In this document: one piece after another, positions 22,426 to 32,454 of the stretch
How the letters are laid out: every line of letters starts with the position of its first letter
How positions within the stretch are numbered: position 1 is the stretch's first letter
From: Ahaetulla prasina
Taxonomy: Eukaryota; Chordata; Lepidosauria; Squamata; Colubridae
Direction: 5' to 3'
Length of the DNA stretch: 64,000 nt
Assembly: GCF_028640845.1 (NCBI RefSeq)
Contig: NC_080543.1
Location: 93,609,825 to 93,673,824, forward strand
Position numbers and translations under genes: made by a program
The notes under the pieces: generated by a model
What the model saw: the letters and a program-made list of their open reading frames with translations, nothing else
Databases searched by the model: none
What the model was told of the DNA's origin: nothing

Positions 22426-22428
22426 ATG
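21826..22428 (+). mobile_element. LINE 3' fragment, + strand, nested in the previous LINE
   Basis: Codes a reverse-transcriptase C-terminal tail (VQKYFTRRVLHSSVNN, LEILDLENLELRRLRQDLSL, FNLDCRKYDFCNRIISAWN), a stop near 22192, then a 3' UTR with GGGGCGTGCATAAGCGCACA and TTGTTGTGACAAAATAAATA. It ends in an (AAAT)n array. The sequence after 22429 (CAGGTTTCAATAAAGCATAG) appears to continue the minus-strand LINE, so this copy inserted into it. Confidence 0.78.
22380..22428 (+). repeat. (AAAT)n microsatellite at a LINE tail
   Basis: About 12 AAAT units directly at the 3' end of the preceding LINE fragment. Confidence 0.95.
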
Positions 22429-23165
<737 letters not shown>

Positions 23166-23359
23166 TAGGTTTTAGACCTGGAAATCCTCTGGTTTTGAAT
23201 TTGATTGTATTTTAGAGACCATTCACTAATTTAAAAAATCAAAATGACGAAAAAAAAGTCTACATAATCAACAGCATAACAAACAGAGTTAATTAAGTGG
23301 GTCTCCATATCAGTAACAAAAAATAATGCATTTTGTTGATTATTCCTTAACAAGTTTGT

Positions 23360-23640
23360 ATATAGAAACATAGAAAACTGTCAGCAGAAAAAAGACCCAA
23401 TGGTGCATCAAGTCTGCCTTTTGAATTTATGTGTGTGTTTTGTGGTGAGGAGATGGCTGGGTTTAGCCTTAGACTGAAGACATCTGTCTGAGCATCCAAG
23501 TCCAGCTGGACAAACACATCGAGCAAAGCTCCATATCTCTCCAACCCCTGGGTACCTTCCTGCTTAATCACTTCCTAAGGCTGCAGTTGAAAGGTAGGAC
23601 TAAGCATCTGTCTGCCCTACCAACCCTAAGTCACAGTTCT
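23360..23640 (-). repeat. Possible old CR1/L3 3' fragment
   Basis: TAGAAACATAGAAAACTGTCAGCAG and AAGACCCAATGGTGCATCAAG (spaced) resemble the 3' UTR of an old CR1/L3-type LINE common in lizards and snakes. No coding sequence supports it. Confidence 0.3.
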
Positions 23641-24435
23641 GTTTGTCAATTGCTTGTTGGGGAAAAATTCATTCCACAAATATGACATTAAATAGAAAGA
23701 ACTTAGAGGGCCTACAGTCTGAAGCAGAGCTGAAGCCAGCTGAACACACTATTTGTCCCTTCTTCCTGTCTTAAGTTTTCGCATTACCAGGACCAGCAGT
23801 AGACTTTTGCCTAGTCTTTTTCTTTTTATCTCATTTTTGCCGCAACTGATTTTATGCTACAAAAATAATCACAAACATCCCCACCGTTCTGAAATTCCTA
23901 ATTTTGATTTTTGTTTCCTGGAAGGCTCCTTTAATCATCCCTTTTCTCATCAACAAAATGACTACCTATATATTAAGCAGAATACCTGGTTTATATTGAT
24001 TTAGTGATGTGAACTAGAGTAAAGTCATCACTTGGTTGAGCCAAAAAAAAACAGAATCTGAACTTGTGGAAAAACATTGGGAAGGAAAAAAAACCCGAAC
24101 TAGAGTGAAGAGCCTGCCTCATGCTTGCATTGCTTGGTGTAGATCATTTCTTGCTGTTTGAGCGTGACCGGGAATGAGAAGAACAAAAACAAATTCATCA
24201 ATAACTTTAGCTGCAAACAATAACTCAATACATCCAGAAACTATCATTTGACAACAAGCTGGAACATTGCAACGGTGGCAGGATAGGATTTGGCAATAAG
24301 TCAGCACATTTTATGCTACTATAGTTTACAGACAATTTGAGTGTGGGTGGGAAACTATTAGTTTGACTCCACCAGACTTTAAATTTTTTTACCATTCTTT
24401 AAAAAAATAATAATATTGTTTTACAATAAAAAATA
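23641..24435 (+). other. OCA2 intronic sequence, nothing recognised
   Basis: No repeat family or exon was recognised here. Open frames at 23753-24004 and 24119-24307 show no domain. Confidence 0.4.
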
Positions 24436-24436
24436 A

Positions 24437-24900
24437 AATGTTGTTAGTTGTGAAGTTGTGTCCGACCCATCGCGACCCTATGGACAACTTTCCTCCAGGC
24501 TTTCCTGTCCTCTACCATTCCCCGGAGACCATTTAAGCTCACATCGACTGCTTCCGTGACTCCATCCAGCCACCTCATTCTCTGTCGTCCCGTTCTTCTT
24601 TTGCCCTCAATCATTCCCAGAATTAGGCTCTTCTCCAGTGAGTCCTTCCTTCTCATTAGGTGGCCAAAGTATTTCACTTTCATCTTCAGGATCTGGCCTT
24701 CTAAAGAGCAGTCAAGGTTGATCTCCTCTAGGACTGACCAGTTTGATTGCCTTGCAGTCCAAGGGACTCACAAGAGTCTTCTCCAGCACCAGAGTTCAAA
24801 GGCCTCAAATCTTTGAAGCTCAGCCTTCCTTATGGCCCAATTTTCACAATCATACATTGCAACTGGGAAAACCATAGCCTTGACTATACGCACTTTTGTT
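24437..24900 (-). mobile_element. BovB (RTE) LINE 3' fragment
   Basis: The minus-strand frame at 24444-24683 reads KYFGHLMRRKDSLEKSLILG, EGKRRTGRQRMRWLDGVTEA and MVEDRKAWRKVVHRVAMGRT. This is the distinctive C-terminus of BovB retrotransposons, which are very abundant in squamates and known for horizontal transfer to ruminants. Further homologous but frameshifted sequence continues to about 24900. 5' truncated. Confidence 0.88.
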
Positions 24901-25332
24901 CCCACTCAACCAGATAGATTGTATTATATCGTTTATGGCTTAATGTTCAAGATACACCATGAGTTATAAGCACAAATTTCAAATTATTTTCATAATGATT
25001 GATGACTGAAATAATAACATTTCATTCATTTGTTCAGATTCAGAAATAATGAATGAAAATTCTTATAAAGTTGTTTTAAATATTGATCTAATGCACACAC
25101 TGTTGTAGCAAATTTTCAGCACTATTTCTAAAAAAATCCTCATATGGAAAACAATACCTAGTAATATTTGATGTCATTTTATGTAAAGACTATTGAAAAC
25201 TGTACTAATCATTATGAAAATCTTTTTGTGGTTAACGATAGATACTTTCCACTCAATCTCTTGTTGCTATAACAAACATTAGATTTTTTAAAAACAAAAT
25301 TCATTACTTATCAGGTTTAATGTATTATGTAG

Positions 25333-26140
25333 CATAACAGAATAACAGAGTTGGAAGTGACCTTGGAGGTCTTCTAGTCCAACTCCCTGCTCACCCAGGA
25401 GACCCTACACCATTTCAGACAAGTGGTTAAAAACTTTCAGTGACCGAGCATCCACAACTTCTGAAGGCAAGCAAGTTCCACTGATCAATTGTTGTGTCAG
25501 GAACTTTCTCTTTATTTTTAAGTTTGTTCTGTCCTTGATTAGTTTCCATCCACTGCTTCTTGTTCTGGCTTCAGGTATTTTGGAGAATAGTTTGACTCCC
25601 TCTTCTTTGTGGCAGTTCCTTAGATATTGGAACACTGCTACCATGTCACTTAACCAGTGGTGGTATTCAAATAATTTAACAACCGGTTGTCTGCCCTAAT
25701 GATTTCTTCCAACAGCCAGTTCATCACACTGCTCAGAAAGTTAACAACCGGTTCTGCCAAAATGGTGCGAACTGGCTGAATCCCACCACTGCACCTAACC
25801 CTTCTTTTCATTGAACTAGATATACCCAATTCCTGTAGCTGTTCTTCATATGTACTCTAATCACCTTGGTTGCTCTTCGTCGCACTCTTTCTAGAGTCTC
25901 AACATCCTTTTTAATATCGTGATGACCAGAACTGGATGCGATATTCCAAGTGTGGTCTTACCAAGCATTATAAAGTGGTACTAACACCTCATATGAACTT
26001 AATTCTGTCCTGTTAATGCAGTTTAGGACTGCACTGGGATTTTTTTTGGCAGCTGCAGCACACTGCTGGCTCATATTTAAGTGATTGTCCACTAGGACTC
26101 CAAGATCCCTCTCACAGTTACTACTATTGAGCAAGGTATC
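25333..26140 (-). mobile_element. CR1 LINE 3' fragment split by a MITE
   Basis: The 3' end reads CAGAGTTGGAAGTGACCTTG and TTCTAGTCCAACTCCCTGCT. Inward it codes CR1 C-terminal sequence ([39 protein letters not shown]). It is interrupted at 25655-25791 by a 137-bp MITE and ends at a (TCCC)n tract. The same family as the longer 43489-45260 copy. Confidence 0.87.
25655..25791. mobile_element. 137-bp hAT MITE inside CR1
   Basis: Terminal inverted repeats CAGTGGTGGTATTC and GAATCCCACCACTG, flanked by CACTTAAC (25647-25654) and CACCTAAC (25792-25799), an 8-bp target duplication with one mismatch. The interior has two AACAACCGGTT motifs. The same length and sequence plan as 58804-58940. Confidence 0.92.
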
Positions 26141-26144
26141 TATC

Positions 26145-26178
26145 TCCCTCCCTCCCTCCCTCCCTCCCTCCCTCCCTA
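26145..26178 (+). repeat. (TCCC)n microsatellite
   Basis: Tetranucleotide run at the 5' edge of the CR1 fragment. Confidence 0.9.
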
Positions 26179-26967
26179 TCATCTATCTTTATGTAGATAT
26201 TCATTTTTGCAAGTTGTACTTTAGTGTATAGTGTACTAAATGACCTTTTCAGTATTTCATTCTTTAATTACTTGTTAAGTAAATAAAAAATAATCCTTGA
26301 ATAATATCCCCACCATCTTTCCCCCTAAAGAAGAATAAATATTTTACTTGTGCCAGACTTTAATAACAAAGGGTTGAATCTAATATGATGTAAAGAAACA
26401 GTAGGAACAGACTTGTTCCCTTTCTTTACATGTTCTCAAAATCCTTTAGTTCTTCACATGTCCTTAAAATCTTCCCCAAAACCAATTTTGAAGAAAAACA
26501 AGGGAGGGTTGTAAAAAAACAGATGTACCCTCTATCCTGGAGAAATCACCTCTATTCACAAAAACTCACCACTTGATGCCTCCTGATTAGATTATTGTGG
26601 CCTGAATTACTGTTGTATGCTGTCTTTTTCTTGAATTAAAGGTATAGCCTTTTTCCTCTAAACTGAACAATGACATTTTATTTTAGACTAGGGAGTATGC
26701 TGAAGAGAACTTGGTTATTCTGCACTGAATTGCAACATTGTGATGTTTATTCCTTATTTTGTAGGAGAAAATATAATTGACTAAATGTCATTTTGCATTT
26801 AATTAGTACTGTAATTACTATGTTATTTTTAATTTCTTGACAGAAACATATAGACTGAATATGATATTTTTGTGATATTTAGGATTGCCTTGAGAGTGAT
26901 TTGTACCTATTCATGTAATAGTGGATACTATCCTATCCAGTAGGATATCTAAAACAGGATTTATAAA
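26179..26967 (+). other. OCA2 intronic sequence, nothing recognised
   Basis: AT-rich DNA without recognised features. Confidence 0.4.
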
Positions 26968-26975
26968 GTCTAGAG

Positions 26976-27099
26976 CAGGGGTGTCAAACTCGCACCTCAT
27001 GGCCTGGATGTGTCACACGCTGGCCATGCCCACACCTGGTTTAGCGAAGGGGAAAAAAGTTGATATACATCATGTGACAATGCAAGTTTGACACCCATG
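26976..27099. mobile_element. 124-bp hAT MITE
   Basis: Ends CAGGGGTGTCAAACTCG and CAAGTTTGACACCCATG, flanked by GTCTAGAG (26968-26975) and TCCTAGAG (27100-27107), an 8-bp target duplication with two mismatches. Short, with no coding sequence. Confidence 0.82.
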
Positions 27100-27107
27100 T
27101 CCTAGAG

Positions 27108-27923
27108 GCTTGACACTCTGACAAATCAGCCAAAAAGCACCAACAGACTATTACAACCATATTGCATCAGTGTAACACATAAACCAGTGAAAGCACTCCG
27201 AAACATCCTAAGTAAACTAAAAGTTCCAGCAGCCCCGGACAAAAAAAGAGGACTCATCTACAACAAAGAATGTAAGGACTATTGTCTCTACTATGTAGAA
27301 CAAACAGGTAGAAGACTAGCAGATTGCATCCAAGAGCACCACCTATGATGAAAACTCCTTAATTTCACAGCATATAGACAGACCTAACCATAGTTTCAAT
27401 TGGGAAACTATGAGCATCTTAGATCAAATCAACTCTAAAAATGCTAGAGAATTCCTAGAAGCCTGGTATTCTGACAAATCAGCCATCAACAGGTGCATAG
27501 ATATAAACAAATCTACAGAATACTCCAAAGGAAAAATCAAAATGTCCAAAAGGAAACAAAAAGACTAAAACACCTCCTTACTGGCAATTAATACCCAGAT
27601 GATCAGGGATTAACGCCAAGATTAACATCAACAATCAAGAAGTAAGCAATACCCAAATCAAGGAACAATGCAGGCAAATAAGCTAACAGTAAACAACAGT
27701 CTGATCAAGCAGCCACCAAGACCACGCCCACTAACACTTGAGAGGGCAAGCCACTAGTATATAAAATGAGTGCAAAACTCACTCCCTTCTAATACGGATG
27801 ATGTTTTCTAGAAACATCTGTAAGAAAGAGACCACAAAGGACACCACAAATCAGCCATTAACAGGTATATTGATATAAGTTCCAATAAAAAAGTATCTTA
27901 AGGTAAAGGAAAGTGGCAAATAG
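27108..27923 (+). mobile_element. Penelope-like element, 3' part with GIY-YIG endonuclease remnant
   Basis: From about 27151 one frame reads YCISVTHKPVKALRNILSKL, then GLIYNKECKDYCLYYVEQTG and RRLADCIQEHHL before a stop at 27346. This matches the GIY-YIG endonuclease that follows reverse transcriptase in Penelope-like elements. The usual YYVGQTGR glycine is E here, so the domain is probably dead. After a frameshift it continues (27389 onward) HSFNWETMSILDQINSKNAR and EFLEAWYSDKSAINRCIDIN. A 3' part follows with TATAAAA (27760-27766) and GGATGATGTTTTCTAGAAAC, and then a second partial endonuclease end (KSAINRYIDIS, from about 27849). The partial-tandem layout is typical of Penelope pLTR structures. 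It is decayed and interrupted at 27932. Confidence 0.8.
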
Positions 27924-27931
27924 CCCTAAAC

Positions 27932-28126
27932 CAGTGCCCCCCCAACCTTTTGGGCACCAGGGACCAGTTACTGGTACCTGGAGAGAGGTTTTTCCACAGA
28001 TTGGAGGAGGCATGGGCTCGCATGCAGCCTACATTCTGCAGATGGGGCTTCGCTTGTTTGTGCGGCCCAGTTTCTGGCATGCCACAGCCTGGTGCCTGTC
28101 TATGGACCGGGAATTGGGGACCCGTG
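27932..28126. mobile_element. 195-bp hAT MITE, first of a stacked pair
   Basis: Ends CAGTGCCCCCCCAACC and GGGAATTGGGGACCCGTG. Flanked by CCCTAAAC at 27924-27931 and 28127-28134 (perfect 8 bp). Similar to the 38435-38630 element. Open frames in it are not genes. Confidence 0.88.
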
Positions 28127-28134
28127 CCCTAAAC

Positions 28135-28253
28135 CAAGGGTCTCCAACCTGGCAACTTTAAGCCTGGAGGACTTCAACTCCCAGAATTCCCCAGGCAGAA
28201 TTCTGGGAGTTGAAGTCTGCCAGGCTTAAAGTTGCCAAGGTTGGAGACCTCTG
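28135..28253. mobile_element. 119-bp foldback MITE, second of a stacked pair
   Basis: Nearly full palindrome: CAAGGGTCTCCAACCTGGCA ... TGCCAAGGTTGGAGACCTCTG region. Flanked by CCCTAAAC at 28127-28134 and 28254-28261, so it shares the middle duplication with its neighbour. Same family as 13830-13998. Confidence 0.9.
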
Positions 28254-28261
28254 CCCTAAAC

Positions 28262-28544
28262 AATACTTTCTCATTACACACCTTTTAACTAACATTCAGA
28301 GAAATGAAACAGTCAAGGAAGAAATAATCACCTATTCAAAGAACAATCAAAAAAAGAAAAACAATCACAGTTGGCAGGACAAGTTTACCTCACATATCCA
28401 GCCAGCAAATTACACTTCCTCTGTAGAAAGAAAAGCAAGAATATGATATATCAGGAACCAGTAGATATATTTAGAAGGAATCAGAAACTGCAGCTAATCA
28501 TTCATAGCATTTATCAGAAGCAGCATAGTATACTAGATAGAATA
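28262..28544 (+). other. Intronic sequence, possibly Penelope-derived
   Basis: Continues after the stacked MITEs with ACTTTCTCATTACACACC. It may be more of the interrupted Penelope-like element, but no motif confirms this. Confidence 0.25.
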
Positions 28545-28748
28545 TTTTAATTATTTATTTTTAATTTATTTATTTATATTCCACTTTTATTATGTTTACA
28601 AATAACTCAACACTTTTTCCTTCTATTTTCCCCCACAGAAACAATCCTGTGAGATAGGTTAGGGTGAGAGAGATGCCTTAAGTCACCCAGCTGGTTTTCA
28701 GGGCTTCTTGTTTTCTAGTCTAGTGCCTTAATCTTTAGACCAAACTGG
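28545..28748 (-). repeat. Old SINE/L2-like repeat
   Basis: A TTTATT-rich start, then TTTTCCCCCACAGAAACAAT, CCTGTGAGATAGGTTAGGGT, AAGTCACCCAGCTGG and CTAGTGCCTTAATCTTTAGA. It resembles an old tRNA-SINE or L2-derived repeat common in reptile genomes. The family is not firmly assigned. Confidence 0.45.
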
Positions 28749-30644
28749 CTTTATTGCTGGTCATTGGAATTTTCTCTTCACCAAGCTCTGGGTGCTGAAG
28801 ATATGGAGTTTGGAGAGAGAATTTTGCAAGGATTACCAGGATTCTCACAATTAGACAAAGATTATTGCATTGGCAATAATCAGTAAGAAAAGAAGATGGA
28901 GCTGACACCCTAATCCAGCCAGCTACCAATTGTGGGATTTGAGCACTATTGAACAAATGAGCTTGCTTGCATCTCACACCTTTCAAATTAGTAGTAAAGT
29001 TCTCTCCTATCAAGGAGGAAGGCTTATCTAAAATGGGGTATTTACAGCTGGTTTTCAAATATCCTGCACAGGATCTTGCATGCCTTCCAATGTGTTCCAA
29101 TTAAAAATTAGTAGCAGAAAAGCCAGAAAAAGAACATGTTTTTGTAAAAAATGGCAGAACCATCTATGTTTCTGTCCCTATTTAATATGAGAGTACTCTT
29201 CCTATAGCTACTTCTCAATAGACTTTGGTCAAATTCTAGTTGATTAGTCATTTGATATTCAGATGTCAAAATGTCCAAATGATGTCATATCTTTGTGATG
29301 CAAGTTTTGTAATTTTCATTTGCATTATGCATGTAAGAAAGATGATATTTGCTTTCCAAGGGCACAACCGTGCTTCCATTGTATGACTACCCTTGCAGCC
29401 AGATGGCTTCATTTGTTTTGGTCAATTATAATTCAGATACATGCTGCACTGTATGATCACATTGAGAAGATGATTCAAATTAATAAAACCCTCAGACCTA
29501 AATCACAAAACAGATTGATCTTAGTTTCACAGTTAAAAAGAAAATAGTACCTTTATAACAAGAAACAGCAATCCCCCCCCACCCCCACCCCCCAAACTTA
29601 TAGACACTATACAAAATTTGGCTACCTTTATGTAACTCAACCTGTCTGTCCATTCAGATTTGAACTGGCAAGCAAAAATGTTGTTGTAATGTATCTTGAT
29701 AACATTGGCAGGACTTTAGAAATGAGGCAGATAAAAGAGTTTAAAATGACATGTTATTTAAATTCAACCTCCGCACAAAAGGAAAGAAAAATTCTAATAC
29801 AAATAGAAAATTCTTCTTTTTCTCACTACTGCAGGCAAGAAATTACATTATGCTAACTTGAAGAACCTAAACTTGGGAATTAACATAGGAAACAGTTCAT
29901 ACACTGGTTTTAGAAAATAATAAGTTCTATTCAAATTCAAGTTAAGCCATCATTTATCAAACCTAAAAGGAGGTTCTGTAAATAATGCTATTCCCCAACT
30001 ATTCAGTATATGCATGACTGGATCATCCTTTTAAATTGGTACATGAATGAAGGACTAAGGACTTCAGGGCAACACAGAGTTGCTATTCAGGTCCTGGGCT
30101 ATTTATTTAGAGAATTTCAATCTCTTGGATTTTAAATTGAAAATGATCTTGGCTATTCAGGGAGTTGCATTGCTTTTGTATTAAACACATTCCTATGAGA
30201 GGACAAGAAAAGAAAAAAATGGATTTCTTGCACATTACTTGCTATCTAGGTAATAGAGACTCCTACAGGTTGATCATATTAACTTGATTGCAAGCCTTAT
30301 GTAAAAACTGGGCATGTCCTCCCTTTCCATACAGTCCTGCTGGTTTCAGCAGCTAGTGTGTCCTGCTTATACTGACAATTCTTATTGCATTTGACACAAA
30401 AGAGTTGTCAAATGGAATAAAGAAACTCCAGGTCAATTCAGCCACCTTCATGTACATGGATTCATTCAAAGATGGACTTTCTTCTGTCTCTGAACTCTGG
30501 AAATTTTTTTTAGATCATAGGGCAATCTGTAAGCCCCCTAAAAACAATGTGGAGACCCATATAAATTTGCAAAGGTTTGTGAAGACTAATTTTATCAGAC
30601 CAGATTGGTTTTTTTTTTAAAAAAAGGATAATCATCAGCAGATA
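28749..30644 (+). other. OCA2 intronic sequence, nothing firmly recognised
   Basis: AT-rich. A C-homopolymer tract lies near 29572-29592. A 71-codon + strand frame (30405-30620) has a protein-like composition (SATFMYMDSFKDGLSS) but I cannot assign it. It lies just upstream of a CR1 RT scrap, so it may be retroelement-derived. Confidence 0.35.
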
Positions 30645-30760
30645 ATTAGAATGCTGTAGGCATCATATATCTTGATTTCAGCAAAGCATTTGATACAGTA
30701 CTCCATGATATTATGACTAAAAGTGTGGACTAATTACAATTAAATGGATACATATCGAGC
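30645..30760 (+). mobile_element. Short CR1-type reverse-transcriptase relic
   Basis: From about 30659 one frame reads GIIYLDFSKAFDTVLHDIMT, the catalytic motif A region of CR1-type LINE reverse transcriptase, and then decays to stops. Confidence 0.65.
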
Positions 30761-30844
30761 TAGAATTGTATCTGTCAACCTGCCAACCCATTCTAAAGAA
30801 CAATAACAATGTTGTAATTTGAATGAATTGTAACATTGCCAATA

Positions 30845-31202
30845 AAGGTAAAGGTAAAGGTTCCCCTCGCACATATGTGCTAGTTGTTCCTGACTCTAGG
30901 GGACGGTGCTCATCTCCGTTTCAAAGCTGAAGAGCCAGCACTGTCTGAAGATTTCTCCGTGGTCATGTGGCCGGCATGACTAAATGCCAAAGGCGCACGG
31001 AATGCTGTTACCTTCCCACCAAAGGTGGTTCCTATTTTTCTATTTGCATTTTTTACATGCTTTGGAACTGCTAGTTTGGCAGAAGGTGGGACAAGTAACG
31101 GGAGCTCACTCTATTACGCGGCACTAGGGATTTGAACCGCTGAACTGCTGACCTTTCGATCAACAAGCTCAGCATCTTAGCCACTGAGCCACCACATCCC
31201 TC
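30845..31202 (-). repeat. Sauria SINE, minus strand, with 14-bp target duplication
   Basis: Starts with AAGGTAAAGGTTCCCCTCGC, the reverse of the (ACCTTT)n BovB-like 3' tail. Contains GGGGACGGTGCTCATCTCCG and CATGTGGCCGGCATGACTAA and ends in the tRNA-like head (GGATTTGAACCGCTGAACTG, CTTAGCCACTGAGCCACC). TAACATTGCCAATA (30831-30844) and TAATATTGCCAATA (31203-31216) flank it. This family is specific to squamates. Confidence 0.93.
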
Positions 31203-31324
31203 TAATATTGCCAATAGAATAGTTTAATGATTACTCCTTAACAGCTTGCTGATATTTGGAATTTTGTCCATTGTAGTTAAACCTAGAGGTTTTTTTTAAA
31301 TACCTGTGTATTAATTTAGTTATT

Positions 31325-31740
31325 TTTATTTTTATTTATCAAATTTATTTGCTACCTATCTCGTATTGAAATTAGTGGTTTACAGCATTAAAACGTTAAA
31401 AAATTTATAGTTAAAAGATGGAGAGGGAGGGAACAGGACGTGCAAGCGGAGATTGCCTCTTAATTAATCAATCTCCTCCAATGTGATGCTTCTCTTTTGG
31501 GTCCCCAAGCCATCTGGCAGAGCCAGGTCTTCAGACTCTTGTGGAAGGTCAGGAGGGTAGAAGCCAATCTCACTTCAAGGGGGGCGGGGTCAGAGGTTCC
31601 AAAGGGCAAGAGCAGAGAAGGCTCTTCTTCTGGACCCCACCAGCCAGAATTGCTTGACTGACAAGGCCCACAGCATGTCTCCTCTACCAGCAGGGGTTGA
31701 GCAGGCCAGTCCCACTGGGGTGAGATGATTCCTCAAGTAA
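31325..31740 (-). mobile_element. Old L2 LINE 3' fragment
   Basis: A TTTTATTTATCAAATTTATT start resembles an L2 3' terminus. CAGGTCTTCAGACTCTTGTG, CAGAGAAGGCTCTTCTTCTG and GACCCCACCAGCCAGAATTG match the reverse complement of L2 C-terminal coding sequence in diverged form. Confidence 0.55.
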
Positions 31741-31893
31741 TCAAATTAAAACATTTTTGCCATATATGAAACCAAGAAGTGGGCAATATAAAGTGATATC
31801 AAAACCAGAAAATTATAAGACATGTAATTATTATACCTGCAATTATTGTACACAGCAAGAATAATAAATGACTTTCAGGACAAAGTCAAAATT

Positions 31894-32127
31894 GAGCCGT
31901 GGTGGCGCAGTCATTAGAGTGCAGTACTGCAGACTATTTCTGCTGATCACCAGCTGCCAGCAGTTTGGCAGATCAAACCTCACCAGGCTCAAGATTGACT
32001 CAGCCTTCCATCCTTCCGAGGTGGTTAAAATGAGGACCCAGATAAAATGCTGACTCTGTAAACTGCTTAGAAAGGGCTGGAAAGCACTGTGAATCAGTAT
32101 ATAAGTCTAAGTGCTATTGCTATTGCT
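31894..32127 (+). repeat. tRNA-derived SINE, best preserved copy
   Basis: Head GAGCCGTGGTGGCGCAGTCA, B-box-like GCAGATCAAACC, body CCTTCCATCCTTCCGAGGTG and tail AAGTGCTATTGCTATTGCT. A short AAAATT may be duplicated at both ends. Same family as 3120-3337 and 7777-8010. Confidence 0.85.
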
Positions 32128-32152
32128 AAAATTATATTTTTAGTTGGCCTAG

Positions 32153-32446
32153 CCCTTGATGGCAAACCTACAGCATGTGTGCCAGAGGTGATATGCAGCA
32201 CTCTCTCTGATGGCATGCAAGCCATCGCCACAGTTCAGCTCCCCTGCACATGTGAACATGCCTCCCGCTGGCCAACTGGTCTTTGGGTCTCAGCCGTGCA
32301 TGTGTGGGGTGTGTGGCATGTGCAGGGTGTGTGGGTGCATGCGCATGTGCGGGGGCAGGGTGTGCGCACAAGGGGCACGCATGCATTGCATTTTGGGGGG
32401 TTTAGGCATGCTTTGGGCATTCGGTCTGGAAAAGGTTAGCCATCAT
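32153..32446. mobile_element. 294-bp hAT MITE with perfect target duplication
   Basis: Ends CCCTTGATGGCAAACCT and AAAGGTTAGCCATCATT, flanked by TGGCCTAG at 32145-32152 and 32447-32454. The interior is GC/TG-rich (CATGCGCATGTGCGGGGGCA). Opposed open frames in it are not genes. Confidence 0.9.
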
Positions 32447-32454
32447 TGGCCTAG

